Counted from the stretch's first letter, positions 35,347-45,405 are shown. The stretch is DNA of 64,000 bases from Pantoea deleyi (GCF_022647325.1 NZ_CP071405.1:2542001-2606000); one strand, 5' to 3'. Made by a program: numbers and translations. The notes: generated from the sequence alone by a model not told the origin.

Positions 35347-37401
35347 TCAGGCTTTACGCAGCACCGGCACACCCAGTTCGCGGAAATGGTCAACGAAGGG
35401 GGAAGGCGCAGCTTTATCGAACATCAGAAAGACCTGCTGGCGCGCGCGCGTCAGCGCCACATAGGCCAGACGGCGCTCTTCCGCATCGGGGAACGCCTCT
35501 GGCTGCGGTAACAGCCCCTGCTCGATCACCGACTCGCGGACCTCCGCCGGAAAGCCCTCTTTTCCCTGCTGCAGGCCCAGCAGGATCACGTAGTCCGCCT
35601 GCTGACCTTTGCTGGCATGAATCGTCATAAAGCTCAGGTTGAGCTTCGGCCAGCGCGTGCGGGCTTTATCCAGGACGTCGGGCCGCAGGTAGTGATAGCG
35701 TGCCAGCAACAGGATCCGCTCATCCGGCTTCGCATAGCCGCTGAGTTTGTTCAGCAGGGCTTCCAGCTGATCCTCTGCCAGCAGGGCGATCGACTTCCTG
35801 TTGCCTTTGGTGATGCTGTTAAGCGGTTTGGCCAGCTGCTGCGGATTCTGCTGTATAAAGCGGTTGGCGATGTCGCCGATGCGATCGTTAAACCGGTAGG
35901 TGGTGTCCAGCACGCAACGGTCGCCCTCCCCGAAGTAGTGATGAAACGCCGTGGTCAGTGTCATCTCAGCCCCGCTGAAACGGTAGATCGCCTGCCAGTC
36001 ATCGCCCACAGCAAAGAGCGCAGTGCGCTTATTCTGCTGGCGCAGGGCGCTGAGCAGGGCGGCACGCTGAGGCGAGATGTCCTGAAACTCATCCACCAGA
36101 ATATGTTTCCACGGACTGATAAATCGGCCTTTTTCCAGAATGGCGATCGCCTGGTGGATCAGACCGGAAAAATCGATCGCCCCTTCCTCTTTCAGCGCGC
36201 TCTTCCAGGCTTTCAGCAGGGGCGCCATCAGCTTAATTCGTTTGCTGAAGAGATCCCGGATCGCCTCCGGCACTTCGGCAATCATCCCGGCCTGGGCGCC
36301 ACCATGCATGCGCATCAGACCGAGCCAGCGCTCCAGCCGTGACGCCAGGCGTTTTGCCAGCCTGTCATCGTCCCAGAAAGGCCCCTCCGGGACTTCCCAC
36401 GCCAGCTCGTCGCGTAGCCACTGACGCCAGCCGTTGGCCTGAGATTTTTTCTCCTGGCACTGCTGCCGCCACGTCTGAATCAGCAGCGTGCGCCGCGCCT
36501 CGGCATCACTCTCCAGCCGGCTGACGACCGGCTGCTTGTTGCTGCCTTCGCGGATAATATGCAACGCCAGCGAGTGAAAGGTTCGTGCCTGGATGTCGCT
36601 GGCCGACAGTCGCGACTGAATACGTGCGTTCATCTCTTCGGCGGCTTCCCGGCCAAAGGCCAGCAGCAGGATCTGTCCGGCGCTGGCCAGATTACGCTGC
36701 ATCAACCAGCCCGCCCGCGCGACCAGCACCGAGGTTTTCCCGCTGCCTGCGCCGGCCAGTACCAGCAGAGAATCCTCGCCATTCACCACCGCCTCACACT
36801 GCGAAGGATTGAGCGGCGTACTTTCGACGCTGGCGAAGAAGGCCTGATAGCGGGTCAGCATGGCCGCCGTCCAGTCGCGATTGCGCTGCCGCAGAGCCGC
36901 CTCCCCCTGCTCCAGCCACTGCTGACAGAACGCCAGGTTGTCACGGCACGCCGCAAACGCGTTCAGGCGGGCAAGCGGCAGAGGCAAGGCATCGAACTGG
37001 TTGAGGATGCGGCTTTTCAGCCCCTGCAGCTCGTGGCGATTCAGCCAGCGGTCCTGCTCGCTGAAGGTCCGGATCTCATCGCTGAGCGCCTGCAGCACCT
37101 CGCAGCACACCTCGCTCATCTCCAGGCTCCAGCGCTGCCAGGCCTGCATCAGATAGTGGTGAAAGCGCTGAGTCTCCTGCCATTCGGTTCCATGCAGCCG
37201 GACCACTTTTTCATCTGCCAGTAAAAACTCCAGCTCGCCCCACACCAGCCCGCGCTTGCAGGCGATGTCCAGTAACTGGTTAAAGGGGATCAGATACTCG
37301 TGCTTATCGCCACTGACTTCGACGCCCGCCGCCAGCAGACGAACGCGATTATAGGGATGCTGGGCAAGCCGTTTGCCCATCGAAGTTGCTTTCAGTTCCA
37401 C
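35347..37401 (-). CDS. helD: DNA helicase IV
   Basis: UvrD/Rep superfamily I 3'-5' helicase of 684 residues, matching E. coli HelD over its length. The start is GTG at MELKATSMGKRLAQHPYNRV. Walker A is VLAGAGSGKTSVLVARAGWL (about 216), motif II is HILVDEFQDISPQRAAL, motif VI is EERRLAYVALTRARQQV. The N-terminal ~190 residues are the HelD-specific part. Single gene, divergent from yccF. Confidence 0.95.
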   Translation of the reverse strand: MELKATSMGKRLAQHPYNRVRLLAAGVEVSGDKHEYLIPFNQLLDIACKRGLVWGELEFLLADEKVVRLHGTEWQETQRFHHYLMQAWQRWSLEMSEVCCEVLQALSDEIRTFSEQDRWLNRHELQGLKSRILNQFDALPLPLARLNAFAACRDNLAFCQQWLEQGEAALRQRNRDWTAAMLTRYQAFFASVESTPLNPSQCEAVVNGEDSLLVLAGAGSGKTSVLVARAGWLMQRNLASAGQILLLAFGREAAEEMNARIQSRLSASDIQARTFHSLALHIIREGSNKQPVVSRLESDAEARRTLLIQTWRQQCQEKKSQANGWRQWLRDELAWEVPEGPFWDDDRLAKRLASRLERWLGLMRMHGGAQAGMIAEVPEAIRDLFSKRIKLMAPLLKAWKSALKEEGAIDFSGLIHQAIAILEKGRFISPWKHILVDEFQDISPQRAALLSALRQQNKRTALFAVGDDWQAIYRFSGAEMTLTTAFHHYFGEGDRCVLDTTYRFNDRIGDIANRFIQQNPQQLAKPLNSITKGNRKSIALLAEDQLEALLNKLSGYAKPDERILLLARYHYLRPDVLDKARTRWPKLNLSFMTIHASKGQQADYVILLGLQQGKEGFPAEVRESVIEQGLLPQPEAFPDAEERRLAYVALTRARQQVFLMFDKAAPSPFVDHFRELGVPVLRKA

Positions 37402-37524
37402 GCCGACACCAACGTCAGAGAATAGGATTAGGGGGAGTTTACCTGTCAGACCCTTGGCGCTCCAGCCTTAAAACAGGCTAAACTTGGCGTCACATCTTGC
37501 GGAATGCAAAAGGAAAAGAAGATC

Positions 37525-37965
37525 ATGCGCACCGTTTTAAATATCCTGAATTTTGTTCTGGGCGGCTTTTTCACCACCCTGAGCTGGCTGTTTGCCACGC
37601 TTATCAGCATCGTGCTGATTTTTACCCTGCCGCTGACGCGATCCTGCTGGGAAATCACTAAAATCTCGCTGCTGCCGTTTGGCAATGAGGCGGTGCATGT
37701 CGATGTGCTGCGGCCCGAAAGTAAGAGCGCCATCATGAACACCGGCGGCACCTTCCTGAATATCTTCTGGCTGATTTTCTTCGGCTGGTGGCTCTGTCTC
37801 TCCCATATCTCCGTGGGCATTGTGCAGTGTCTCAGCATCATCGGCATTCCGGTCGGGATTGCCAACTTTAAGATCGCCGCGATCGCCCTCTGGCCGGTGG
37901 GTCGTCGTGTCGTGTCGGTGGAAGAGGCGCGTGCGGCGCGCGAAGCCAATGCCCGTCGCTATTAA
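37525..37965 (+). CDS. yccF: inner membrane protein YccF
   Basis: A 146-residue inner-membrane protein with YccF repeats: LNFVLGGFFTTLSWLFATLISIVLIFTLPLTRSCWEI and LNIFWLIFFGWWLCLSHISVGIVQCLSIIGIPVGIANFKIAAIALWPVGRRVV. ATG 37525 is chosen by match to E. coli and the preceding AAAAGAAGA. It ends one base before yccS, so they are cotranscribed. Function unknown. Confidence 0.9.
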   Translation: MRTVLNILNFVLGGFFTTLSWLFATLISIVLIFTLPLTRSCWEITKISLLPFGNEAVHVDVLRPESKSAIMNTGGTFLNIFWLIFFGWWLCLSHISVGIVQCLSIIGIPVGIANFKIAAIALWPVGRRVVSVEEARAAREANARRY

Positions 37966-37966
37966 T

Positions 37967-40153
37967 ATGATGTCACAGAGTCTGCCAGGCTGGCGGAAAT
38001 ACCTGTTTAACAGTACCTGGCGGTATCTGCTGCGGATCCTGTTTGCGCTGAGCGGCTGCGCGGCTATTCCCTGGTGGCTGCAGCAGATCGAATGGACGAT
38101 TCCGCTGACGCTGGGTGTCGTGGCGGCGGCGCTGGCCGATCTTGACGACCGGCTGACCGGCCGCCTGAAGAATCTGCTGATTACGCTGCTCTGCTTCTGC
38201 ATCGCCTCGGTGTCTGTCGAGTTACTTTTCCCCTACCCGCTGGCGTTTATGGCCGGACTGGCGATCTCCACCTGGGGCTTTATTCTGCTGGGTGCGCTGG
38301 GTCAGCGCTACGCGACCATCGCCTTCGGTGCGCTGCTGATTGCGGTCTACACTATGCTCGGGATCGGCCTGTTCAGCCAGTGGTATATGCAGCCGATGCT
38401 GCTGCTGGTGGGCGCGCTGTGGTACAACCTGCTGACGTTACTGGGGCACCTGATGTTTCCGGTCCGGCCGGTGCAGGAGCAGCTGGCGGGCAGTTTTTCA
38501 CAGCTGGCCCGTTATCTGGATGCCAAGGCTAACCTGTTCGATCCCGATGCGGGCGACCAGGATGATGCTGCGTTTATTGATGCCGCGATGGTCAACAGCC
38601 AGCTGGTGGCCCAGCTTAATCTGACCAAAACCACCCTGCAGAGCCGTCTGCGCGGCGATCGCGGTTCGCGCGGTACCCGGCGCAGCCTGCACTACTACTT
38701 TGTCGCGCAGGATATTCACGAGCGGGCCAGCTCTTCTCATCTCCAGTACCATCTGCTGCGCGGCGACTGGCGCTACAATGAAATCCTGTTTCGCTTTCAG
38801 CGCCTGCTCAATATGCAGGCTCAGGCCTGCCGCCAGCTGGCGCACTGCATTCTGATGCGCGAACGGTGGGTACACGACAGCCGGTTTGAGCGTGCCTTTG
38901 AGCGTCTGCAGAAAGCGATTGAACGTCTGGCACGGCACGAACCCGAAGCGGCCCATACCGGCGCGCTGTTCTGGCTGTTACGCAATCTGCGCGCCATCGA
39001 TGCCCAGCTGGCGTCGATTGAATCAGAGCAGACGCTGGCCGGTGACGATCCTCAGCACAGCGATAATCTGCTGTCACGAGAGGGACTGAGTGGCTGGAGT
39101 GATATCCGGCTGCGCTTCAGTCGCCATCTCTCCCCCGCTTCTGCGCTGTTCCGGCATGCGGTGCGCATGTCGGTGGTGCTCTGCATCGGCTACGGTTTTA
39201 TTCAGATCACCGGACTGGAGCGGGGCTACTGGATTCTGCTGACCAGCCTGTTTGTCTGCCAGCCCAACTATAACGCCACACAGCGACGGCTGGCCTTGCG
39301 TATCGGCGGCACGCTGGCCGGGATTGCGATTGGCCTGCCGGTTTTATGGCTGGTGCCGTCCATTGAAGGTCAGCTGTTCCTGATTGTGATTGCCGGCGTG
39401 CTGTTTTTCGCCTTCCGTCAGGTGCAGTATGCCCAGGCCACCCTGTTTATTACCCTGCTGGTTCTGCTCTGCTTTAACCTGCTGGGCGAAGGCTTTGAGG
39501 TCGCCCTGCCCCGGGTCGTGGATACGTTACTCGGCTGCGGCCTGGCCTGGCTGGCCGTGGCATTTATCTGGCCGGACTGGCGTTTTCGTCAGTTACCGGC
39601 GGTGGCAGAGCGGACGCTGAAGGCCAACTGCCGCTATCTGGATGCGATTATGGAGCAGTATCATCAGGGCAAAGACAACCGGCTGGCCTATCGCATTGCG
39701 CGTCGTGACGCCCACAATGCGGATGCCGAACTGGCGTCGGTGGTGTCAAACATGAGCAGCGAGAGTCGCACCAGCCAGAAGCTGCGCGAATCGGCCTTCC
39801 AGCTGCTCTGCTCTAACCACTCCTTCCTGAGTTACATCTCGGCGCTGGGCGCGCACCGCGATAAAATTACCGCGCCGGAGCTGCTGGCCCTGCTGGATGA
39901 TACCGTCTGCTATGTCGAGGATGTGCTTCAGACAGAGGTGGTCAGCGATGAACAGGCTGAATCGATGCGTCATCAGCTGGCTCAGCGAATCAGCCAGCTG
40001 GCCGCAGATGCGGATACGCGTGCGCCGCTGGTCCTCCAGCAGCTCGGTCTGCTGGTGGCGCTGATGCCGGAGATCGCCCGCCTGCGCCGCACGCTGATCA
40101 GCGATCAGCCTTCACCGCCTCTGGGTTCGGCTTTGGATAGCAGTGTACGCTGA
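37967..40153 (+). CDS. yccS: YccS family inner membrane protein
   Basis: A 728-residue membrane protein of the YccS/YhfK family (FUSC-like), with an N-terminal set of about six membrane segments, a long soluble domain (about 200-400, with VNSQLVAQLNLTKTTLQSRL and YFVAQDIHERASSSHLQYHLLRGDWRYNEILFRFQRLL) and a second membrane set (about 400-530: YWILLTSLFVCQPNYNATQRRLALRIGGTLAGI). The ATG ATG pair at 37967/37970 follows yccF's stop. Its last 49 bases overlap the convergent sxy gene. Role unknown; homologs are suggested to be aromatic-acid or small-molecule exporters. Confidence 0.9.
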   Translation: MMSQSLPGWRKYLFNSTWRYLLRILFALSGCAAIPWWLQQIEWTIPLTLGVVAAALADLDDRLTGRLKNLLITLLCFCIASVSVELLFPYPLAFMAGLAISTWGFILLGALGQRYATIAFGALLIAVYTMLGIGLFSQWYMQPMLLLVGALWYNLLTLLGHLMFPVRPVQEQLAGSFSQLARYLDAKANLFDPDAGDQDDAAFIDAAMVNSQLVAQLNLTKTTLQSRLRGDRGSRGTRRSLHYYFVAQDIHERASSSHLQYHLLRGDWRYNEILFRFQRLLNMQAQACRQLAHCILMRERWVHDSRFERAFERLQKAIERLARHEPEAAHTGALFWLLRNLRAIDAQLASIESEQTLAGDDPQHSDNLLSREGLSGWSDIRLRFSRHLSPASALFRHAVRMSVVLCIGYGFIQITGLERGYWILLTSLFVCQPNYNATQRRLALRIGGTLAGIAIGLPVLWLVPSIEGQLFLIVIAGVLFFAFRQVQYAQATLFITLLVLLCFNLLGEGFEVALPRVVDTLLGCGLAWLAVAFIWPDWRFRQLPAVAERTLKANCRYLDAIMEQYHQGKDNRLAYRIARRDAHNADAELASVVSNMSSESRTSQKLRESAFQLLCSNHSFLSYISALGAHRDKITAPELLALLDDTVCYVEDVLQTEVVSDEQAESMRHQLAQRISQLAADADTRAPLVLQQLGLLVALMPEIARLRRTLISDQPSPPLGSALDSSVR

Positions 40154-40734
40154 AACCAGGCATTCAGCTCGGCCCGGGTGGCCTGCGGCAGCGCGGCGGC
40201 ATGGTGGCCGGTAATCGCGCCCTGCAGCGCCAGCAGGGTCTGAAATCCGACATGCTGGTTGATTGCTTTCAGCTTCAGCCAGCAGCGTTTGGCCCCCATC
40301 TGATAGAGATGATTCACGCTCAGGACACCCGCCTCGTAAAGCATCATCTCCATACGCACGCTGAGGTTAGGCAGATCTTTCAGTCGCGGCGAGGCGTGCC
40401 GATCTTCCAGCTCCAGCTGCGCCGTTTCCAGCGAGGCGGCTGAGAGCGCCAGCAGATGTTCAGCGTCGTGCCATAAGGTTTCATCAACCCGAAAATAGTT
40501 GAGGCTGACCAGCTTACCCCGTTTGCGAAAAATCAGAGGCTGAAGCGGTCGCTCTGTAATATATTGCCGCAGCGGTTCGCTGGCGCGCAGATAGAGTTCA
40601 TCCTTATTGATCAGGGCAAACACTACACTTTCGACGGCCAGCGCATATCCCCCGAACTGGGTGCGGGACTCTATCGGCCCCAGCGGGGCCAGGCACGCTC
40701 TGGAGCGCTCTACAACCGGATTTACCTTTTTCAT
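40105..40734 (-). CDS. sxy: TfoX/Sxy DNA transformation regulator
   Basis: Coactivator with CRP at noncanonical CRP-S promoters of DNA-uptake genes. The 209 residues equal E. coli Sxy. The N-terminal TfoX domain (SRTQFGGYALAVESVVFALINKDELYLRA, about 24-52) and the C-terminal domain (LKDLPNLSVRMEMMLYEAGVLSVNHLYQMGAKRCWLKL, about 118-155) are complete. Its 3' end overlaps yccS by 49 bases in antisense. Divergent from sulA, 210 bases apart. Confidence 0.95.
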   Translation of the reverse strand: MKKVNPVVERSRACLAPLGPIESRTQFGGYALAVESVVFALINKDELYLRASEPLRQYITERPLQPLIFRKRGKLVSLNYFRVDETLWHDAEHLLALSAASLETAQLELEDRHASPRLKDLPNLSVRMEMMLYEAGVLSVNHLYQMGAKRCWLKLKAINQHVGFQTLLALQGAITGHHAAALPQATRAELNAWFQRTLLSKAEPRGGEG

Positions 40735-40907
40735 TACACCACCTCCATGTCAGGACTATCTCGTTAATTGCCTTGTGTATCAGGTAATTAGAAGATAGGA
40801 AAAAGCGTCAGTGGGTTCAATGAATAAATAGGGCTTCCACTAATCTTGTGGCGTTTTTGCGAGGCGTTTTCAGAAATTTGGGTTGATCTTTATCCAGGAT
40901 GACAGTA

Positions 40908-40923
40908 CTGTATATTCATACAG
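40908..40923 (+). promoter_or_regulatory. LexA box of sulA
   Basis: CTGTATATTCATACAG matches the 16-bp SOS box CTGT-N8-ACAG exactly at the conserved arms, 21 bases before the sulA ATG, so LexA bound here would block transcription. Confidence 0.92.
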
Positions 40924-40944
40924 TCCACTGCTGGTGATTAACTT

Positions 40945-41436
40945 ATGCGAACACAACATCCTGATAATGCACGCTATGCTCATCATTACGCGTCCTCATC
41001 TCTGCCGGCGTCTCAGCCCGGTGGCATTACTGAGCTACGCTACAGTGAGCAACCCGGAATGATGCAGATGTTACTGTTGCCGCTGTTGCAGCAACTGAGT
41101 CAGCAATCGCGCTGGCAGCTATGGTTAACACCGGCACACAAGCTGAATCGCAGCTGGCTGCAGGCGTCGGGGCTGCCTCTCGATAAAAGCATGCATATTG
41201 CTGATTCGGAACGTCTGAATGCCGTGGAAGCGATGGTCAAGGCGCTGCGAACCGGAAATTACAGCGTCGTGCTGGCCTGGATCCCTTACGAGCTTGATGA
41301 AGATGAGCGGCGTCAACTGGAAAATGCAGCGGCTGAGGGTGAGGCAATGGGTCTGATTTTGCGTGCAAGTGGATCGCCTGAAGCGCCACTCAGACCGCAA
41401 AGTGCCATAAAAATTCAGTCGGATTTGTTTCATTAA
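40945..41436 (+). CDS. sulA: SOS cell division inhibitor SulA
   Basis: Binds FtsZ monomers and blocks ring formation during SOS; removed by Lon. The 163 residues keep the E. coli core ITELRYSEQPGMMQMLLLPLLQQLSQQSRWQLWLTP, WLQASGLPLDKSMHIA and ALRTGNYSVVLAWIPYEL, and the C-terminal Lon-recognition His after KIQSDLFH. LexA box upstream. Confidence 0.96.
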   Translation: MRTQHPDNARYAHHYASSSLPASQPGGITELRYSEQPGMMQMLLLPLLQQLSQQSRWQLWLTPAHKLNRSWLQASGLPLDKSMHIADSERLNAVEAMVKALRTGNYSVVLAWIPYELDEDERRQLENAAAEGEAMGLILRASGSPEAPLRPQSAIKIQSDLFH

Positions 41437-41786
41437 GTAAAAATCAGAAGTTTCCCAAGCTATTTTTCTTATCTGTCGCCGCTAAACCACTGATTCTGTT
41501 AGTTCGAGCATTGACAATGGTTTAGCATGTTTTCAGGGCTTTTTGCCGCGACAATACTGCCAGGCTAATTGTTAGAATTTGTGTATAAATCGCTGTTTTT
41601 TTACAGTCGCGCCTCACATCATACTTGTAAGTTTCCAATCTCGTTGTAGACTTTATCTCGCCAGGGTGCTCAATAACCTCCGTTTTTTGCGGTAGAGTCA
41701 TAAGCGAGCGTTTTGACCCGGCGAAGGATTTAAACCAAGAGCAACCTTTTTGCTCATTGCCTATTTGGATGATAACGAGGCGCAAA
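41437..41786. other. sulA-ompA intergenic region
   Basis: Holds the ompA promoter described separately and its long leader, which ends in GGATGATAACGAGGCGCAAA, identical to E. coli just before the ATG. The first 180 bases are AT-rich; I see no gene there. Confidence 0.6.
41625..41652 (+). promoter_or_regulatory. ompA promoter
   Basis: TTGTAA (41625-41630) and TAGACT (41647-41652) with a 16-bp spacer, in a block strongly similar to the E. coli ompA promoter (CTTGTAAGTTT...CGTTGTAGACTTTA). It predicts a 5' leader of about 125 bases, the length known to stabilise ompA mRNA. Confidence 0.75.
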
Positions 41787-42857
41787 ATGAAAAAGACAGC
41801 TATCGCAATTGCAGTGGCACTGGCTGGCTTCGCTACCGTAGCGCAGGCCGCCCCTAAAGATGACACCTGGTACACCGGTGCTAAACTGGGCTGGTCTCAG
41901 TATCACGACACTGGCTACTACGGTAATGGTTACGAAAACAACAACGGTCCAACTCATGAAAGCCAGCTGGGCGCAGGTGCGTTCGTTGGTTATCAGGCGA
42001 ACCCATACCTGGGCTTCGAAATGGGCTATGACTGGCTGGGCCGCATGCCTAACAAAGGTACTGTGACCAACGGCGCGTTCAAAGCACAGGGCATCCAGCT
42101 GGCTGCTAAACTGAGCTACCCAATTTATGACGATCTGGACGTTTACACCCGTCTGGGCGGCATGGTATGGCGTGCAGATTCAACGCAGACTAACCCAACT
42201 ACTGGCCGTATCAGCGACCACGACACCGGCGTTTCTCCGCTGGCAGCTGTTGGTGTTGAATATGCGCTGACCAAAAACTGGGCTACCCGTCTGGACTACC
42301 AGTGGGTTAACAACATCGGTGATGCACAGACCGTGGGCGCACGTCCAGACAACGGCATGCTGAGCGTAGGCGTTTCATACCGCTTCGGTCAGGATGACGT
42401 CGCTGCTCCGGCTCCAGCGCCGGCTCCAGCACCAGCTCCAGTTGTTGAAACCAAGCGTTTCACTCTGAAGTCTGACGTTCTGTTCACCTTCAACAAATCT
42501 ACCCTGAAGCCAGAAGGCCAGCAGGCTCTGGATCAGCTGTACAGCCAGCTGAGCTCAATGGATCCTAAAGATGGTTCCGTTGTCGTACTGGGCTTCACCG
42601 ACCGCATCGGTTCAGAGCAGTACAACCAGAAACTGTCTGAGAAACGTGCTCAGTCAGTCGTAGATTACCTGGTTTCTAAAGGTATCCCTTCTAACAAGAT
42701 CTCTGCACGTGGCATGGGTAAATCTAACCCAGTTACCGGCAACACCTGTGACAGCGTGAAAGGCCGTAACGCCCTGATCGACTGCCTGTCTCCGGACCGT
42801 CGCGTAGAAATCGATGTTAAAGGCATCAAAGACGTTGTAACTCAGCCACAGGCTTAA
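41787..42857 (+). CDS. ompA: outer membrane protein A
   Basis: Major outer-membrane porin-like structural protein. The 356 residues start with signal peptide [21 protein letters not shown], cut before [10 protein letters not shown], then an 8-strand beta-barrel (to about 190), a Pro-Ala hinge ([14 protein letters not shown]) and the OmpA peptidoglycan-binding domain ([21 protein letters not shown] ... [22 protein letters not shown]) with its Cys pair. Uses a strongly biased, highly expressed codon set unlike neighbours. Long 5' leader and strong terminator. Confidence 0.98.
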   Translation: MKKTAIAIAVALAGFATVAQAAPKDDTWYTGAKLGWSQYHDTGYYGNGYENNNGPTHESQLGAGAFVGYQANPYLGFEMGYDWLGRMPNKGTVTNGAFKAQGIQLAAKLSYPIYDDLDVYTRLGGMVWRADSTQTNPTTGRISDHDTGVSPLAAVGVEYALTKNWATRLDYQWVNNIGDAQTVGARPDNGMLSVGVSYRFGQDDVAAPAPAPAPAPAPVVETKRFTLKSDVLFTFNKSTLKPEGQQALDQLYSQLSSMDPKDGSVVVLGFTDRIGSEQYNQKLSEKRAQSVVDYLVSKGIPSNKISARGMGKSNPVTGNTCDSVKGRNALIDCLSPDRRVEIDVKGIKDVVTQPQA

Positions 42858-42870
42858 GTTAAAACGTAAT

Positions 42871-42899
42871 AAAAAACCCCGCCACGGCGGGGTTTTTTT
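42871..42899. terminator. ompA terminator, bidirectional
   Basis: CCCCGCC-AC-GGCGGGG stem with A-run on the left and seven T on the right, serving ompA and probably matP. Confidence 0.92.
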
Positions 42900-42947
42900 A
42901 TGTCTGTGATCAGCGTTAGTCAGCGCTCAGGCGGCTGCCCTCCCCGG

Positions 42948-43415
42948 TCAGTCGTTTTCTGTTCCCGACTTACCCAGGATAGCCTGCAAATCCTGCTTCA
43001 GACTCGACATCTGCGTGGCATATTTCTCTTTGCGTTCGGCATCTTCAATCAGCTGAACGATCGTTTCCGACAGGGTACAGCCGCGCCGTTGTGCCAGCCC
43101 CGCCAGTCGCTGCCAGACCAGGTACTCCAGGTCGATCGACTTTTTACGGGTATGCTGATGTTCAGCATTGAAATGGCGTTTGCGCCGGGCACGAATGGTC
43201 TGTTTAAGCCGGTTATCGAGATCGGCGTGAATATGTTCCGCAATCCAGTCGTTCACCGACACCGGATTGTTCTCCATCGCCAGCAGTTTATCGACCGCTG
43301 CCTGCGCCGCACTCCATTCAAGGTGACGCGTGATCAGTTCACCTTCCCGATGTTTTTTCACCAGGTATTTCCACTTCCATCCACTTTCAAGATTTTCGAG
43401 TTGCTGGTATTTCAT
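42948..43415 (-). CDS. matP: macrodomain Ter protein MatP
   Basis: Binds matS sites and condenses the terminus macrodomain, linking it to division through ZapB. The 155 residues begin [31 protein letters not shown], with the DNA-binding four-helix part and the ribbon-helix-helix segment [43 protein letters not shown], and a C-terminal coiled coil. ATG 43415 is chosen by match to E. coli; a longer frame to 43487 overlaps the divergent lonH region. Confidence 0.95.
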   Translation of the reverse strand: MKYQQLENLESGWKWKYLVKKHREGELITRHLEWSAAQAAVDKLLAMENNPVSVNDWIAEHIHADLDNRLKQTIRARRKRHFNAEHQHTRKKSIDLEYLVWQRLAGLAQRRGCTLSETIVQLIEDAERKEKYATQMSSLKQDLQAILGKSGTEND

Positions 43416-43585
43416 CGGAATCTCATCGTGATCACGTAACGAGCTAAGAATAACAGCTTTTTTCCCGGATGCAGCAACGAAAAACATGCTGTCGTCATCA
43501 CATCTTCGACGGGAAGTCTGCAGTGCTTAACAAAGGTGAATCCTGTATAATCTCGCTTTTCTTCAAACAGACAAATGCGATTATT

Positions 43586-45337
43586 TTGACCAGCACCCAA
43601 CTTACGTGGCAGACCTTACAGCCGGATAGCGCGCAATACCAATCCGTTTTCTCCCGAATTGCTGATGAAGAAACTGATGCTCTGGCAACGGTACAGCCCC
43701 GGTTGCTGAATGCGCTGGCGCATTTACATCACCAGACACAGGGATTCCCGTTACTGCTGGTCCGTAGCCAGGAGAATCGCGATTACCTGGCACTGATTGC
43801 CCAGGCCGCGCAGCGGGTCATCGCCGACAGCAGCACGCTGTCGGGGGGTGATTACCATATCATGGCAGACAATGTCACGCTTCAGCCCCCCTCCGATCCT
43901 CAGCGTCCCTTCACCAGCCAGGGCGGCATTCACTTTGCCGAGTGGGTTGAGATGGAGCAGTTGTTCGGCTGCGTGCGCCAGTATAAAGATCGGATCCAGC
44001 TGGAGCCGGGGCTGATTCATCAGGCGAATGGCGGCACGCTGCTGCTCTCTCTGCAGAGCCTGATCGCGCAGCCGATTCTCTGGCTACGCCTGAAAAAGTG
44101 TATCGGGCAGGGCTATGTTGAGTGGACCTCTCAGGATGAACGCCGGCCGCTGCCCGTGTCGATTCCGCCCTTGCCACTCAAACTGAATCTGGTCCTGTGC
44201 GGCGAGCGTGAGACGCTGGCCGCGTTTCAGGAACTCGATCCTGAAGCGCATGAGATGGCTATCTATACTGAATTTGAAGAGAACATTCAGATTCTGGATG
44301 AGGATGACATGCTGGCCTGGTGTCGCTGGAATAGCGACCTGGCTCAGCAGGCAGGTCTGCCCCAGCCGGAAGAGGACTTCTGGCCGGAACTGATCAAAGA
44401 AGGCGTCCGCTACAGCGGCGACCAGGAAACGCTGCCACTCTGCCCGCGCTGGCTGCAGCGGCAGATGCGTGAGTCCGCGCTGATGGGCGAGACCCTGAAT
44501 GGTGAAGCGCTGCGCGATGCGCTGGAAGCACGCCTGTGGCGCGAGAACTATCTCAACGAGCGGATGCGTGACGAGATCCTGCTGCGCCAGATCCTGATTG
44601 AAACCGAAGGCGAAGTGGTCGGCCAGATTAATGGTCTGTCGGTTGTCGAATATCCTGGCCATCCCCGTGCCTGGGGCGATCCTTCGCGGATTACCTGCGT
44701 GGTGCATCCTGGCGATGGTGAATTCATGGATATTGAGCGAAAAGCGGAGCTGGGCGGCAACATCCACGCCAAAGGCATGATGATTATGCAGGCGTACCTG
44801 ATCGCCGAGCTGGAACTCGATCAGCAACTCCCCTTCTCCGCCTCGATGGTTTTCGAGCAGTCCTACTCCGAGGTGGATGGTGACAGCGCCTCGCTGGCCG
44901 AACTCTGTGCCCTGATCAGCGCGCTGGCTAACCAGCCGATCAATCAGCAGATTGCCGTGACGGGTTCCGTCGATCAGTTTGGTAATGTCCAGCCGGTCGG
45001 CGGACTGAACGAGAAGATCGAAGGTTTCTTCGATATCTGCCACCAGCGGGAGCTGACGGGTCAGCAGGGTGTGATTATTCCCGCCTGCAATGTGCGCCAT
45101 CTCAGCCTGAACCAGGCGGTGGTGAGTGCAGTGGAACAGGGCCGTTTCCATATCTGGGCGATCGATCGCGCCGATGAGGCGCTGCCGCTGCTGACCGGTA
45201 AAATCTGGAGCACCGAAGATGGCCTGGGCGATTGCCTGCTGAATACCATCCAGGAGCGCATCAGCCAGTTCAATCAGCCGGATGTTCCGCCACGTCCCTG
45301 GGCGCTGCGCTGGCTTAACTGGTTCAACCACCGTTAA
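43586..45337 (+). CDS. lonH: Lon-like protease LonH (YcbZ)
   Basis: Lon-family protease homolog of 583 residues with a C-terminal Lon proteolytic domain: SADGDSAS-type motif reads YSEVDGDSASLAEL with the catalytic Ser, and the Lys is in VGGLNEKIEGFF. The N-terminal half lacks a typical AAA+ Walker A. The start is a TTG (43586): LTSTQLTWQTLQPDSAQYQ aligns residue by residue with the E. coli start MTITKLAWRDLVPDTDSYQ. There is no strong ribosome site and longer frames to 43469 overlap the matP promoter. fabA follows after 68 bases. Confidence 0.85.
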   Translation: MTSTQLTWQTLQPDSAQYQSVFSRIADEETDALATVQPRLLNALAHLHHQTQGFPLLLVRSQENRDYLALIAQAAQRVIADSSTLSGGDYHIMADNVTLQPPSDPQRPFTSQGGIHFAEWVEMEQLFGCVRQYKDRIQLEPGLIHQANGGTLLLSLQSLIAQPILWLRLKKCIGQGYVEWTSQDERRPLPVSIPPLPLKLNLVLCGERETLAAFQELDPEAHEMAIYTEFEENIQILDEDDMLAWCRWNSDLAQQAGLPQPEEDFWPELIKEGVRYSGDQETLPLCPRWLQRQMRESALMGETLNGEALRDALEARLWRENYLNERMRDEILLRQILIETEGEVVGQINGLSVVEYPGHPRAWGDPSRITCVVHPGDGEFMDIERKAELGGNIHAKGMMIMQAYLIAELELDQQLPFSASMVFEQSYSEVDGDSASLAELCALISALANQPINQQIAVTGSVDQFGNVQPVGGLNEKIEGFFDICHQRELTGQQGVIIPACNVRHLSLNQAVVSAVEQGRFHIWAIDRADEALPLLTGKIWSTEDGLGDCLLNTIQERISQFNQPDVPPRPWALRWLNWFNHR

Positions 45338-45349
45338 TCCGATTTGCTC

Positions 45350-45367
45350 AGCGTACAACTGTTCGCT
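45350..45367 (+). promoter_or_regulatory. FabR operator upstream of fabA
   Basis: AGCGTACAACTGTTCGCT matches the FabR palindrome AGCGTACA-NN-TGTTCGCT at all 16 specified bases, 38 bases before the fabA ATG. FabR with unsaturated acyl-ACP/CoA represses fabA and fabB. Confidence 0.85.
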
Positions 45368-45405
45368 AATATTCGTGATTCACTAAAACAAGGCTTATTG
45401 AAAAC

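Noticed and set aside
43469..43585. Upstream extension of lonH
   Set aside because: Overlaps the matP start region and is absent from the E. coli protein; alignment begins at TTG 43586.
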